Source: Rhizobium jaguaris (GTDB lineage Bacteria > Pseudomonadota > Alphaproteobacteria > Rhizobiales > Rhizobiaceae). From it: 64,000 nucleotides of DNA. How positions within the stretch are numbered: the stretch's first letter is position 1; every line of letters begins with the position of its first letter. The position numbers and the translations under genes were made by a program. Where the stretch lies: the NCBI RefSeq assembly GCF_003627755.1, contig NZ_CP032695.1, positions 930,001 through 994,000 on the forward strand, in the 5' to 3' direction. This document shows, piece after piece, positions 37,722 through 46,524 of this stretch. The notes under the pieces are model-generated. The model was not told the DNA's origin. It was given only the letters and a program-made list of their open reading frames with translations, and did not search any database.

Positions 37722-37728
37722 GACGGCC
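37722..37728. repeat. Target duplication GACGGCC of the IS21 element
   Basis: Seven-base copy repeated exactly at 40327-40333 on the other side of the element. Confidence 0.9.
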
Positions 37729-37899
37729 TGCAAATTCCGAGGCAATCCGCCCCCTGATTCCGAAATGATGTCGCCCCCCAATTCCGAGAATTAGTCGCCC
37801 CCTTGTTCCGAGATGATGCCGCCCCCTACGGAGGGATGTGGCAAGGGTGTTCTGCCGGTGTGAAGTTCCTTCCGTCAATGATGACAAGGAAGGAACGGG

Positions 37900-39450
37900 A
37901 TGCCTGCGGAGAGACTGGAGATGCGGCGTGTCCGCGAGATACTGAGATATCGGTCCGAGCAAGGGCTGGGCCACAAATCGATTGCGGTTCGGGTCGGAGC
38001 AGCAGCCTCGACGGTGCGCGAGACGCTGCGACGGGCGGCGGCTGCGGGGCTTTCGTGGCCGTTGGATGATGACGTGAGTGATGCCGTCCTGGAGGCGGCG
38101 CTCTACCGTGCGGCTGGGACGAAGACGGGTCATCGTCGCGCACCGGAGCCTGACTGGGTGCAAGTCCATCGCGAGCTCAAGCGCAAGCACGTGACGCTGC
38201 AAATTCTCTGGGACGAATACATAAGCCGTTATCCCGATGGTTACCGCTACAGCCGATATTGTGACCTCTATCGCGGCTGGGCGTTGAAGCTGCCGGTGAC
38301 GATGCGGCAGGATCATATGGCGGGCGACAAATTGTTCGTCGACTACGCCGGCGACACGGTCACTGTTGTCGTTGATCGGCTGTCGGGCAAAACACGGCAG
38401 GCCCATTTATTTGTCGCTGTCCTGGGGGCATCCAGTCTTTCGTTCGCGCAGGCGCGCTGGACCGAGACGCTTCCGGACTGGGTCGAATGCCATGTTCAGG
38501 CGCTGGAGTTCTTCGGCGGTGCGCCGGCGTTGCTGGTTCCCGACAATGCCAAGGTGGCGATCATCAAGGCGTGCCACTTCGATCCCCAGGTCAACCGGAC
38601 GTATTGCGCGATGGCAGCGCATTATGGCAGCGCCGTCCTGCCGACGAGGCCGAGACGCCCCCGCGACAAGGCGAAAGTCGAGGCTGCGGTTCGTATCGTC
38701 GAGCGTTGGCTGCTGGGCCGCCTCCGCCATCGCACCTTCTACAGTCTGGCCGAAGTCAATGCGGCGATTGCCGACTTGCTATATGATTTGAACGACAGGC
38801 GTGTCCTTCGCCGGGTTGGCGTCACGCGCCGCCAATTGTTCGAAGAGCTCGACCGGCCCGCTTTAAGGCCATTGCCCGTTGAACGCTATGTCTTTGCGGA
38901 ATGGCGTATCCGGCGTGCTGGATTGGATTACCACGTCGAGATCGAGCGGCATTATTACTCCGTTCCCTATCGCTTTGCTCGCGAGCAAGTCGAGGCGCGC
39001 ATCACCGCCAATACGATCGAGATATTCCACAAAGGCGAGCGAATAGCCGCTCATCGCCGCTCCAGCGGTAACGGCAAGCACACCACAATCCCCGATCACA
39101 TGCCCTCGGCCCACCGCCGCTTTGCCGACTGGACGATCGAACGCATTCAACGCGAGGCCTCTTCCATCGGGCCGGAGGTTGCATTGCTGTGTGAGAAGAT
39201 CCTCGCCGACAGGCCGCACCCGGAGCAGGGCTTTCGAGCCTGCATGGGAATTATCCGCCTGAACAAAAGCTTTGGCCGCGACAGAGTGAACGCTGCTTGC
39301 AGCCGTGCGCTTGAGATCGGGGCCCGGACCTACGGTTCGGTGCGCTCCATCCTCGACAATCATCTCGATCGAGCCGCCTCCACCAATGGACCACCTTCGC
39401 ATGAGCCTATCCAACACGAAAACATCCGTGGACCTCGCTATTACCACTAA
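37900..39450 (+). CDS. istA: IS21 transposase IstA
   Basis: A 516-residue DDE transposase. N-terminal helix-turn-helix (VREILRYRSEQGLGHKSIAV), catalytic core with LFVDYAGDT (first Asp), ALLVPDNAKVAIIKA (second Asp) and RPRDKAKVEAAVRIVERW (Glu), then the C-terminal beta domain (HYYSVPYRF). It works with the IstB ATPase. Thirteen bases separate it from istB. Confidence 0.95.
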   Translation: MPAERLEMRRVREILRYRSEQGLGHKSIAVRVGAAASTVRETLRRAAAAGLSWPLDDDVSDAVLEAALYRAAGTKTGHRRAPEPDWVQVHRELKRKHVTLQILWDEYISRYPDGYRYSRYCDLYRGWALKLPVTMRQDHMAGDKLFVDYAGDTVTVVVDRLSGKTRQAHLFVAVLGASSLSFAQARWTETLPDWVECHVQALEFFGGAPALLVPDNAKVAIIKACHFDPQVNRTYCAMAAHYGSAVLPTRPRRPRDKAKVEAAVRIVERWLLGRLRHRTFYSLAEVNAAIADLLYDLNDRRVLRRVGVTRRQLFEELDRPALRPLPVERYVFAEWRIRRAGLDYHVEIERHYYSVPYRFAREQVEARITANTIEIFHKGERIAAHRRSSGNGKHTTIPDHMPSAHRRFADWTIERIQREASSIGPEVALLCEKILADRPHPEQGFRACMGIIRLNKSFGRDRVNAACSRALEIGARTYGSVRSILDNHLDRAASTNGPPSHEPIQHENIRGPRYYH

Positions 39451-39462
39451 GGAGAACAAAGA

Positions 39463-40200
39463 ATGCTTGCCCATCCAACACTCGACAAACTCAATTCCAT
39501 GGGCCTGGCCGGCATGGCAAAGGCCTTCGGGGAGCTCGTCACCAACGGCGAAGCCGAACATCTCTCGCATGCCGAGTGGCTAGGACTGCTGCTCGAACGG
39601 GAGTGGAGTTCCCGCTACGATCGTAAGCTTGCCGCACGCCTCAGGTTTGCCAAGCTTCGCCACCAGGCCACCCCGGAAGATGTCGACTACCGCAGCGAGC
39701 GCGGCCTTGATCGCGCGCTCTTCATGAAGCTGCTCGGCGGCGACTGGATCAACGCTCATGACAATCTGGCCATTTGCGGACCCTCGGGTGTCGGAAAAAG
39801 CTGGTTAGCCTGCGCTCTCGGCCACAAGGCTTGCCGTGACGATCGTTCCGTTCTCTATCAGCGTGTCCCACGACTGTTTGCTCAGCTCGCACTTGCTCGC
39901 GGCGACGGCAGGTATGCTCGGCTGCAACGTACCCTGGGCCATGTTCAAGTCCTGATCCTCGACGACTGGGGTCTCGAACCGCTCAACGAACAGGCCCGGC
40001 ACGACCTCCTCGAAATCCTGGAAGATCGCTACGGCCGCAGATCAACCATCATTACCAGCCAACTTCCGGTGTCGGCATGGCACGACGTCATAGGAAACCC
40101 GACTTATGCTGATGCCATCCTGGATCGCCTCGTTCACAACGCCCATCGCATCGAATTGAGCGGCGATAGCCTACGCCGAAACCTGCCCCGAAAAGCTTGA
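39463..40200 (+). CDS. istB: IS21 helper ATPase IstB
   Basis: A 245-residue AAA+ protein related to DnaC. Walker A is GPSGVGKSWLACALGHKA (about residues 104-121), Walker B is VLILDDWGLEPL, and the sensor region is STIITSQLPVSAWHDVIGNP. It selects the target and activates IstA. A GGAG-type binding site (AAGGAGAAC) precedes its ATG. Confidence 0.96.
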   Translation: MLAHPTLDKLNSMGLAGMAKAFGELVTNGEAEHLSHAEWLGLLLEREWSSRYDRKLAARLRFAKLRHQATPEDVDYRSERGLDRALFMKLLGGDWINAHDNLAICGPSGVGKSWLACALGHKACRDDRSVLYQRVPRLFAQLALARGDGRYARLQRTLGHVQVLILDDWGLEPLNEQARHDLLEILEDRYGRRSTIITSQLPVSAWHDVIGNPTYADAILDRLVHNAHRIELSGDSLRRNLPRKA

Positions 40201-40484
40201 CACCCCGCCTAAATGGACTGACAACAATCATCGCCTGCAGACCCCACTAAACAGGGGGCGAGATCATCCCGGAATCAAGGGGCGCAATCATCTCGGAACA
40301 AAGGGGCGGCTTCATCGGAATCGGCAGACGGCCCTTCGTCGAGCCTTCCGCTTGCGAACCGAAAGCCCTTCTTCGCGATACAGCCGATAGATGCGGTTGA
40401 CGCCGGATGGCTCTCCATCCCGCCTGAGCAGGACGAACAGCCGTCGGTAGCCGAAGCGCCGTCGCTCGTTGGCGAGATCGCGCA

Positions 40485-40492
40485 GCTTCTCC
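40485..40492. repeat. Target duplication GCTTCTCC of the right IS66 element
   Basis: Eight-base copy repeated exactly at 43188-43195. Confidence 0.94.
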
Positions 40493-40581
40493 GTAAGCGC
40501 CGTCTCCGCCCCATTGGATTGGCTGTATTTTGAGGCTTGCTGCGTGTGCGAGAAGGTTTCCAGGACTATCTGGAGATTGGC

Positions 40582-41025
40582 ATGGCAGATGATGGATTTG
40601 TTGGCCGCTACGAAATTGTCGAGCCGCGCCGCGGAAACCGGCGCTGGCCGGATGATGTGAAGGCGCGGATCGTGGCGGAAAGCCTTGAGCCTGGTGTTCG
40701 TGTTGTTGATGTCGCGCGCCGTCATGACGTTGTGCCGCACCAGCTTTCCTTGTGGCGCCGGCAAGTGCGCGAGGGCATTCTGGCCCTGCCTTTTGAGGCT
40801 ATGTCGGGCCTGTCGGAGAGCGGCGATGCCGCGCCTGCATTTGTGCCTTTGGCGGTTGCGGCAGAGCCGAGCGAGGCGGTGAATGTTTTGGCGCCGCCGC
40901 TGCCGGAGGCGGGTTGGCCGGTCTTGACGTTGGAGATCGGCCCGGATGTTGTGATGCGGGTTCCCGGCGATGTGCCGGTTGAACGTGTGGCGGCTCTGGT
41001 ACGAGCCATGCGAGGGACGGCATGA
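40582..41025 (+). CDS. tnpA: IS66 TnpA (OrfA) accessory protein
   Basis: A 147-residue protein. ATG 40582 is preferred (GGAGA eight bases upstream); the open frame extends to 40537. The helix-turn-helix is RRWPDDVKARIVAESLEPG followed by VRVVDVARRHDVVPHQLSLWR. The stop overlaps tnpB (ATGA at 41022-41025). Confidence 0.92.
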   Translation: MADDGFVGRYEIVEPRRGNRRWPDDVKARIVAESLEPGVRVVDVARRHDVVPHQLSLWRRQVREGILALPFEAMSGLSESGDAAPAFVPLAVAAEPSEAVNVLAPPLPEAGWPVLTLEIGPDVVMRVPGDVPVERVAALVRAMRGTA

Positions 41026-41375
41026 TCGTCGCGGGCCAACGACTGCCGATCCTGATTGCAACGCGTCCGGTGGACTTCCGCTGTGGGCATCAGGCGCTGG
41101 CCTTGATGGTGCAGACCGAGTTGAAGCTCGACCCGCATTCCGGGGTGACGGTGATCTTCCGGTCGAAGCGCGGGGATCGCCTGAAGATCCTGGTGTGGGA
41201 TGGCACCGGAATGGTGCTAACCTACAAAATTCTTGAACATGGAAACTTTGCCTGGCCCAAGGTTCAGGATGGGACGATGCGTCTTTCCAGGGGTCAATAT
41301 GAGGCTTTGTTCGAAGGTCTTGACTGGCGACGGGTCATGGCACAGCGGGTGACCGCGCCGTCGGCGGCAGGGTAA
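41022..41375 (+). CDS. tnpB: IS66 TnpB (Orf2) protein
   Basis: A 117-residue IS66 Orf2-like protein with ILIATRPVDFRCGHQALALMV, VTVIFRSKRGDRLKILVWDG and FAWPKVQDGTM. Similar in plan, not identical, to the one at 34814. Confidence 0.94.
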   Translation: MIVAGQRLPILIATRPVDFRCGHQALALMVQTELKLDPHSGVTVIFRSKRGDRLKILVWDGTGMVLTYKILEHGNFAWPKVQDGTMRLSRGQYEALFEGLDWRRVMAQRVTAPSAAG

Positions 41376-41437
41376 ATATCCGGCCGTCTTTGCATTGTTT
41401 TATTTGGCTTTTTTGTGCTGCCTTGCTATAAGGCCGC

Positions 41438-43090
41438 ATGTCGTCGCGCCTTGATCTCAGCCTGTTTCCGGACCTTCCGCCAGAGGTTATCAAAGCCTTT
41501 GCGGCGATGCAGTTCGAGCTGTCGGTCGAGCGTGCTGCGCGTCAGCATGAGCAGGCTGTGGTGGCCGAAAAGGACGCCTTCATCGCCGAGCTGAAGGAAC
41601 TGATCGAGAAGCTTGAGGGGCAGGTTCACGACTATCGGCGCACCAAGTTCGGGCCGAAATCGGAAAAGCTCGATCCGGCGCAGATGGAACTGGCGCTGGA
41701 AGACCTTGAAACGGCGATTGCCGAAACACAGGCGCGGATCGCCGCCGTCGAGAAAAAGATCGAAGCCAGCGCATCCGATCCGGAAAAGGCCGCTCCTCGC
41801 AAGGAGCGTAAGGCCCGTGCACTGCCCGAACACCTGCCGCGGGTCGAGAAGGTGATTGAGCCCGACAGTATTGTCTGCCCCTGTGGTTGCGGCAACATGG
41901 TCCGGATCGGCGAAGATCGGACGGAACGGCTCGACCGGATTCCGGCACGCTACGAGGTGATCGTCACGATCCGCCCGAAATACGCATGCCCCAAGGGTCG
42001 AACGGGCGTCGTCCAAGCCAGAGCGCCGGCGCATCTCTTGGAAGGGAGCTGGCCGACGGAAGCCCTTCTGGCTGAGATTGCCGTCTCCAAGCATTCCGAA
42101 CATATGCCGCTCAACCGGCAGGCCGAAGTCATGGCGCGACACGGGGTGCCGATAGACCGCACGGTCCTGGCCGATTGGCTTGGGCGCACGGGCAGCGAAA
42201 TCGCACCGGTGGTCGACCACATGGCCGAACGGCTGCTGTCGGAAAGCGCGCGGCTCTATGTCGACGAGACCACGGCTCCGGTGTTGGATCCGGGGCGCGG
42301 CAAGACGAAGACCGGTTATCTATGGGCCGTGTTGCGTGACGATCGCGGCTGGAATGGCTCCGCGCCGTCGGGCGTGGTGTTCCATTATCGACCTGGGCGT
42401 AAAGGCGAATATGCCGCTGAAATCCTCGACGGCTTCAACGGGACAATCCAGGTGGATGCCTACGGTGGTTACTCTCACCTCGCCACGTCGGACCGGATGG
42501 GTGGCGACCCCTTGAAGCTGGCTTTCTGTTGGGCGCACGGACGCAGGAAGCTGATCAAGGCCACGCCAAAGAGTGGATCGCCCATCGTCGACGAGGCGCT
42601 GGTGCGGATCGCCGCGCTCTACAAGATCGAAGACAGTATCCGGGGCTCAGATCCCAAACATCGCCGGGCAGTTCGACAGGACCTGTCCCTCCCGCTGGTG
42701 GACGAGTTCTTCACCTGGCTGGCAGCGCAAGCCAAGCGCATCTCACGCAAGTCTGACCTCGGAAAAGCCCTGGCTTATATGCTAACGCGGCAGGACGGCT
42801 TCCGGCTGTTCCTGGACGACGGCCACGTCGATATCGACTCCAACCTGGTGGAAAACGCGATCCGCCGACCCGCCATGAACCGCCGCAATGCGCTCTTTGC
42901 GGGGCACGATGAAGGGGGCCGCAATTGGGCCCGGTTTGCCAGCCTGATCGGCACTTGTAAAATGAACGGCGTTGAGCCCTACGCCTATCTGTGCGACCTC
43001 TTCACCCGCCTCGCAAACGGCCACCTCGCCAAAGACATCGACGCCCTGATGCCATGGGCTTATGCGCAACGGATCAGAGCCTCACAATGA
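41438..43090 (+). CDS. tnpC: IS66 TnpC transposase
   Basis: A 550-residue DDE transposase. Coiled coil at about 25-70, Zn site CPCGCGN, then LYVDETTAPVLDPGRGKTK (first Asp), IQVDAYGGYSHLA (second Asp) and GHVDIDSNLVENAIRRPAM (Glu). The ending AKDIDALMPWAYAQR is typical. Intact, 62 bases after tnpB. Confidence 0.96.
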   Translation: MSSRLDLSLFPDLPPEVIKAFAAMQFELSVERAARQHEQAVVAEKDAFIAELKELIEKLEGQVHDYRRTKFGPKSEKLDPAQMELALEDLETAIAETQARIAAVEKKIEASASDPEKAAPRKERKARALPEHLPRVEKVIEPDSIVCPCGCGNMVRIGEDRTERLDRIPARYEVIVTIRPKYACPKGRTGVVQARAPAHLLEGSWPTEALLAEIAVSKHSEHMPLNRQAEVMARHGVPIDRTVLADWLGRTGSEIAPVVDHMAERLLSESARLYVDETTAPVLDPGRGKTKTGYLWAVLRDDRGWNGSAPSGVVFHYRPGRKGEYAAEILDGFNGTIQVDAYGGYSHLATSDRMGGDPLKLAFCWAHGRRKLIKATPKSGSPIVDEALVRIAALYKIEDSIRGSDPKHRRAVRQDLSLPLVDEFFTWLAAQAKRISRKSDLGKALAYMLTRQDGFRLFLDDGHVDIDSNLVENAIRRPAMNRRNALFAGHDEGGRNWARFASLIGTCKMNGVEPYAYLCDLFTRLANGHLAKDIDALMPWAYAQRIRASQ

Positions 43091-43334
43091 GCTCGTCAGG
43101 TACTCTTCGGTGAGCTCATTTGACGGCCCGTAGATCAACCTCAGACCGCTGCAACTGAAAATTCGATGGGGCGTGGACGCCGCATACGCTTCTCCCGTAG
43201 TTCGGCCTCTGACGGTCGGCGTGACCGATAGCGCACCATCTTCCGGTCAGCGGATATGATCTGGCAGGCCCGCCGCTCCGACAGACCCATGACGGCCTTC
43301 AGATGCATGACAGCTTCACGCTTGGCGGCAGGCC

Positions 43335-43601
43335 CTACCATTTTTTTGATAGAAGCTCGCGGAGTGCGGCGGCATCGAGCATCTGCTCGGCCAGCAGCTT
43401 CTTAAGCTTGGCGTTCTCCTCTTCGAGCGCCTTCAGGCGCTTCGCCTCGGACACCTCCATGCCGCCGTATTTGGCTTTCCAGTTATAAAATGTCGCGTCC
43501 GAAATCCCATACTTGCGGCAGAGGTCGGCAACCTTCACGCCTGCCTCCTGCTCCTTCAGCACCGCAATAATCTGCTCTTCCGTAAATCTCTGCTTCTTCA
43601 T
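43335..43601 (-). CDS. IS3 transposase OrfA
   Basis: An 88-residue helix-turn-helix protein (RFTEEQIIAVLKEQEAGVKV, DLCRKYGISDATFYNWKAKY) with a leucine-zipper segment (KRLKALEEENAKLKKLLAEQ). Near its end an A7 run on the minus strand (43347-43341) is the likely -1 slippery site for making the OrfAB fusion. The downstream OrfB is split, so only OrfA can be made. Confidence 0.94.
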   Translation of the reverse strand: MKKQRFTEEQIIAVLKEQEAGVKVADLCRKYGISDATFYNWKAKYGGMEVSEAKRLKALEEENAKLKKLLAEQMLDAAALRELLSKKW

Positions 43602-43664
43602 TCGTCCGTCCTTTAATAGGCCGGACTCTAATCCATCCTGGAGGAAATTCTCAGTGGCAGGTCA

Positions 43665-43793
43665 CTGGCTGCACGTTTGGGCGACGCAGTACCTGCCGTT
43701 GCGTTGCCCGAAGGAATGGAAGATGGAGCGGCAAAGATCGCGCACGACGCTATATGTGAGATTGTTCTCGCGCGTGTCGAAGCATTCGGTTGA
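43665..43793 (+). pseudogene. hipA-like remnant copy B, 3' part
   Basis: Right-hand copy of the CTGG duplication (43665-43668) followed by the rest of the HipA C-terminus: ARLGDAVPAVALPEGMEDGA and HDAICEIVLARVEAFG, with stop TGA at 43791-43793. It continues in frame the fragment ending at 33928. Confidence 0.88.
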
Positions 43794-43979
43794 GCCAATC
43801 CATCCGATTACTTGCCTCTCCATCCGCCGATCGTAACCCCACGTGCAGATGTTATCTGTCGTCGGTTCGGCTCCGTGAAACACCTCGACGAGCTCGTTCG
43901 TACCGGTCGCCGGAAAGATCGAGTTCTCTTTTGTCCAAATTCCTCGAATTGAGGCGCCGCTTCAACTGCTTCAGGCCGA

Positions 43980-44696
43980 CTACAACTTAAAGCCTGCCGA
44001 CGTGGCATCGTTGTAGAACATCTTCACCGTGTCGAGCGAATATTCATCAAGGTCGTAACCGACCAGCGACAATTTCTTCAGGATGTCGTTGGTCACGGTG
44101 ATCACATGACATCCGATCCCATCAGCCTGGAAGATGTTGAGAAGTTCGCGAGGGCTCGCCCAGATCAACTCAGCGGCCGGAGCGACCTTCAGCATTTCGA
44201 CTGCAGCGGCCATCAATGGCACAGGGTCGCGGCCCGTGTCGGCGATGCGTCCGGCAAAGACGGATACATAGCTTGGCACATTTGGATCGAGCGCGGCAAC
44301 GACATCGCGGACCTGGCTGAGCGTCATGATCGCTGTTACGTTCAGCTTTACCTTTTTGGCCGCCAGCTTCTTGATCAACGCATAGGCTGTTTCTTGCTTG
44401 GTGTTGGTCACGGGTATTTTGACGTAGACGTTGTCGCCCCAGCTGGCAATTTCCAAAGCCTGCGCTTCCATCTCGGCGAAATCGTCTGAAAACACTTCGA
44501 ACGAAAGCGGCTTATCAGCGATGGATGTCAGGATGTCCTTGCAGAATGCGCGATAATCGGTGATGCCTGCCTTCTTCATCAGCGTCGGGTTGGTCGTCAA
44601 ACCCTTGATGAATGGCTTGGCATACATTTCCAGCATGCCGGCCTTATCCGCGCCATCAGCAAAGATCTTGACGTTCAGCGCTTCTACTTTAGTCAT
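43980..44696 (-). CDS. Transaldolase
   Basis: A 238-residue class I aldolase-type (beta/alpha)8 enzyme of the small transaldolase/TalC group. Motifs: IFADGADKAGM, GLTTNPTLMKKAG, NVYVKIPVTNTKQE, the Schiff-base Lys likely in the VKIPVT strand or LNVTAIMTLSQV region, and YVSVFAGRIADTG. It exchanges dihydroxyacetone units between sugar phosphates and could make sedoheptulose 7-phosphate, the GmhA substrate. It is the last gene of the heptose operon and overlaps gmhB by four bases. Confidence 0.9.
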   Translation of the reverse strand: MTKVEALNVKIFADGADKAGMLEMYAKPFIKGLTTNPTLMKKAGITDYRAFCKDILTSIADKPLSFEVFSDDFAEMEAQALEIASWGDNVYVKIPVTNTKQETAYALIKKLAAKKVKLNVTAIMTLSQVRDVVAALDPNVPSYVSVFAGRIADTGRDPVPLMAAAVEMLKVAPAAELIWASPRELLNIFQADGIGCHVITVTNDILKKLSLVGYDLDEYSLDTVKMFYNDATSAGFKL

Positions 44697-45223
44697 TGCA
44701 CTTCCTCCAGAATATAGTTCGCAGCTTTGCCGAGCGACGAAACGCGACAGTCCGCTGCCTCAGGTTGTTTTTCACAGTAGCCGTAATCGATAAAGATCGT
44801 TTTGCAGCCGGCATTTTGTCCGGCTTCGACATCGCGCCAGCGATCGCCGACCATGAAGCTACGGCTCATGTCGATGTCGTGAAGTGCTGCAGCGGCGAGA
44901 AGTGATCCGGGACGCGGCTTGCGACAATCACAGCCATCGCCGCTGTCGTGATAGCAGGTCCGGAACTCGTCAATCGGCAGGGAGGCGCTTAGATAGGCGT
45001 TGATCGCCTCTACTGTCTCCCTGCTCGTCGTGCCTCGTGCAACGTCCGGCTGGTTAGTGACCACGATTAGCAGATAACCGTGCGCCTTAAGCCTCTTCAG
45101 CGCCTCAGCGACATCTGGCAGGATTTCGGTCTCCTCGACGGTTGCCGGCGGATAGGGCTTGCCCTCGCGCACGATGGCGCGGTTTATCACACCGTCCCGA
45201 TCTAGGAAGACTGCCTTGGCCAT
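44693..45223 (-). CDS. gmhB: D-glycero-D-manno-heptose bisphosphate phosphatase (HAD)
   Basis: A 176-residue HAD-IIIA phosphatase. Motif I is FLDRDGVIN (residues 6-14), motif II LLIVVTNQPDVARG, the Cys-rich zinc loop CYHDSGDGCDCRKPRPG, and motif III/IV VGDRWRDVEAG. In heptose pathways it removes the 7-phosphate from heptose bisphosphate. The ATG follows the gmhA-like stop directly (TGAATG). Confidence 0.92.
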   Translation of the reverse strand: MAKAVFLDRDGVINRAIVREGKPYPPATVEETEILPDVAEALKRLKAHGYLLIVVTNQPDVARGTTSRETVEAINAYLSASLPIDEFRTCYHDSGDGCDCRKPRPGSLLAAAALHDIDMSRSFMVGDRWRDVEAGQNAGCKTIFIDYGYCEKQPEAADCRVSSLGKAANYILEEVQ

Positions 45224-45823
45224 TCAGCGTACCGCAGATTCCCACTTGGTATCATTGGCTTTCAGCTTCGGATGAGATACCAGCAGATGCCAGACAACCG
45301 CCTGGAACGCTTCCGAGTGAGGTGTGATCGTTTCGGTATTGACTGTGGGCACGACGACGCACACATCGGCGACCTTGGCCGTATAGCCGCCGTCGCGTCC
45401 GACAACGCCGGTGATCTTTGCGCCAACGTCCTTTGCCAGTTTGAGCGCTTCGACCAGATTGGGGCTGATGTTCTTTTCAAGATTGCCGCCGCCGACCGAG
45501 AGGATGAATAGAACATCCTTCGAATTCAACTTGCTGATCTTCAGCCACTCGGCAAAGATTGTGGACCAACCCTCATCGTTGGTGCGGGCGGTCAGTTCCG
45601 ATACGTTGTCGGTCGGAGCATAGCTCTCGATGCCGACGATTTTACGAAAATCGTTGACGGCATGGGACGCGTTCCCAGCACTGCCGCCAACGCCCAGGAA
45701 GAAGATTCGACCACCTTCTGCCTTTACGGTCGCCAGCAATTCAGCCATCCGTTCAATCGCGCCGGTGTCAAGCTTCTGGATGATTTCTGCTGCTTCTTTT
45801 AGGTGTTGTTCAGCGTAGCTCAT
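45224..45823 (-). CDS. gmhA: Sedoheptulose 7-phosphate isomerase-like SIS protein
   Basis: A 199-residue SIS-domain isomerase. FFLGVGGSAGNASHAVNDF (about 42-60) is the phosphosugar-binding Ser/Gly loop, and VLFILSVGGGNLEKNISPNLVEAL a second one, followed by ETITPHSEAFQAVVWHLLVSH with the catalytic His/Glu region. It makes heptose 7-phosphate from sedoheptulose 7-phosphate. Overlaps hddC stop by four bases (ATGA). Confidence 0.9.
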   Translation of the reverse strand: MSYAEQHLKEAAEIIQKLDTGAIERMAELLATVKAEGGRIFFLGVGGSAGNASHAVNDFRKIVGIESYAPTDNVSELTARTNDEGWSTIFAEWLKISKLNSKDVLFILSVGGGNLEKNISPNLVEALKLAKDVGAKITGVVGRDGGYTAKVADVCVVVPTVNTETITPHSEAFQAVVWHLLVSHPKLKANDTKWESAVR

Positions 45824-46524
45824 TGTCTCAGGTTCTCGCTAAAATAGGTTTCTGCTTCTTGTAGACCGCTATGGGATCCGATTTCATAAAAGCGTTCGGT
45901 GACTTCATAACCACCCAATTGGCCGCGCAGCGATAGGCTATGATAGAGGTCGGCGATATCGAAGACCTCTCCCGGTTCATATGTCTCGAGTGCGCTCGCT
46001 TGCAGTATCCCCAAGCCATAGTCGATATATTTCATATCAGGACTTGGCGCGCGCTTGTTGTATTCGATCAGTTGTCCGTCGCGAAACAGAACATTGCTTT
46101 TGTCCCACCGATCGCCATTCTCAAGGACCGTCATCAGGCCCAGTTTATTCGCAGAACGGAAGCTGGCTTCCACTTTTGAGAAGTCAATCGGCAGATAAGA
46201 GTCACCGTAGAGGACAAAGAAGCTGTCTGCCAACATGGGCAACGCCTGCCTTATCGCCCCACCAGTACCGAGCAGGCGCGGGCCATCCGGAGAATATTTC
46301 ACATTAAGCCCGAATGATGCGCCGTCGCTCACAAGATCCTCAATCATCTCGCCGAGGTAACCAACGCAGAGCACGACGTCGGTCACGCCTTGTTCGCTCA
46401 GATAACGGAGCTGGTGGAAGATGAATGGCTCGCCTGCAACTTCTACGAGCGACTTTGGGATCTTTTCGGTGATCGGACGTAATCGTGTCGCTAGGCCACC
46501 CGCCAATATGCAGACGCTTAACAT
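45820..46524 (-). CDS. hddC: Heptose-1-phosphate guanylyltransferase-like nucleotidyltransferase
   Basis: A 234-residue sugar-nucleotide transferase. The N-terminal nucleotide-binding signature is LAGGLATRLRPITEKIPKSL; the Mg-binding Asp is in FVLYGDSYLPI. HddC proteins form GDP-D-glycero-D-manno-heptose; the HddC role is assigned from the adjacent HddA, GmhA and GmhB genes, since the fold is shared with glucose-1-phosphate transferases. TAATG coupling with hddA. Confidence 0.88.
   Translation of the reverse strand: MLSVCILAGGLATRLRPITEKIPKSLVEVAGEPFIFHQLRYLSEQGVTDVVLCVGYLGEMIEDLVSDGASFGLNVKYSPDGPRLLGTGGAIRQALPMLADSFFVLYGDSYLPIDFSKVEASFRSANKLGLMTVLENGDRWDKSNVLFRDGQLIEYNKRAPSPDMKYIDYGLGILQASALETYEPGEVFDIADLYHSLSLRGQLGGYEVTERFYEIGSHSGLQEAETYFSENLRQ

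Larger units (their letters stand above)
37729..40326 (+). mobile_element. IS21-family element
   Basis: A 2,598-base element starting TGCAAATTCCGA and ending TCGGAATCGGCA (inverted). Beside each end lie several copies of a subterminal repeat built on GCCCCC-N-TTCCGA-ATGATG (about 37746-37836 and, inverted, 40250-40320), the multiple transposase-binding sites typical of IS21. It carries istA and istB on the plus strand, both intact. Confidence 0.94.
40493..43187 (+). mobile_element. IS66-family element (right copy)
   Basis: A 2,695-base element with terminal repeats GTAAGCGCCGTCTCCGCCCC (left) and, inverted, GTATGCGGCGTCCACGCCCC (right), and an exact eight-base duplication. It carries tnpA, tnpB and tnpC on the plus strand. 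Its sequence differs clearly from the left IS66 copy, so it is a separate IS66 type rather than a duplicate. Confidence 0.96.
33947..43341 (-). pseudogene. IS3 transposase OrfB, split into four exon-like pieces
   Basis: The DDE integrase gene is cut by three insertions. Pieces in order are 43341-43188 (VMGLSERRACQIISADRKMV), 40484-40327 (LANERRRFGYRRLFVLLRRDG), 37721-37415 (WSLDFVHDQF with the first Asp, IVSDNGTE with the second) and 34257-33947 ([20 protein letters not shown] with the Glu, [13 protein letters not shown]). Keeping one copy of each target duplication, they total 930 bases, exactly 310 codons including the stop, with no other lesion. Not functional as it stands. Confidence 0.95.
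33929..43664 (-). mobile_element. IS3-family element (IS407-like group) inflated by three nested insertions
   Basis: Terminal inverted repeats start TGACCTGCCACTGA at both ends (33929 onward, and the complement ending at 43664) and continue with partial identity for about 25 bases. A four-base target duplication (CTGG) flanks it. The element spans 9,736 bases, but subtracting the IS66 (40493-43187), IS21 (37729-40326) and IS66 (34266-37414) insertions plus three duplicated targets leaves 1,271 bases, a normal IS3 size. Its two genes lie on the minus strand. Confidence 0.95.

Noticed and set aside
37746..37836. Tandem-looking repeats with GCCCCC and TTCCGA considered as a CRISPR or iteron array
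   Set aside because: They are few, uneven and mirrored at the other end of the same IS21 element, so they are its transposase-binding sites.
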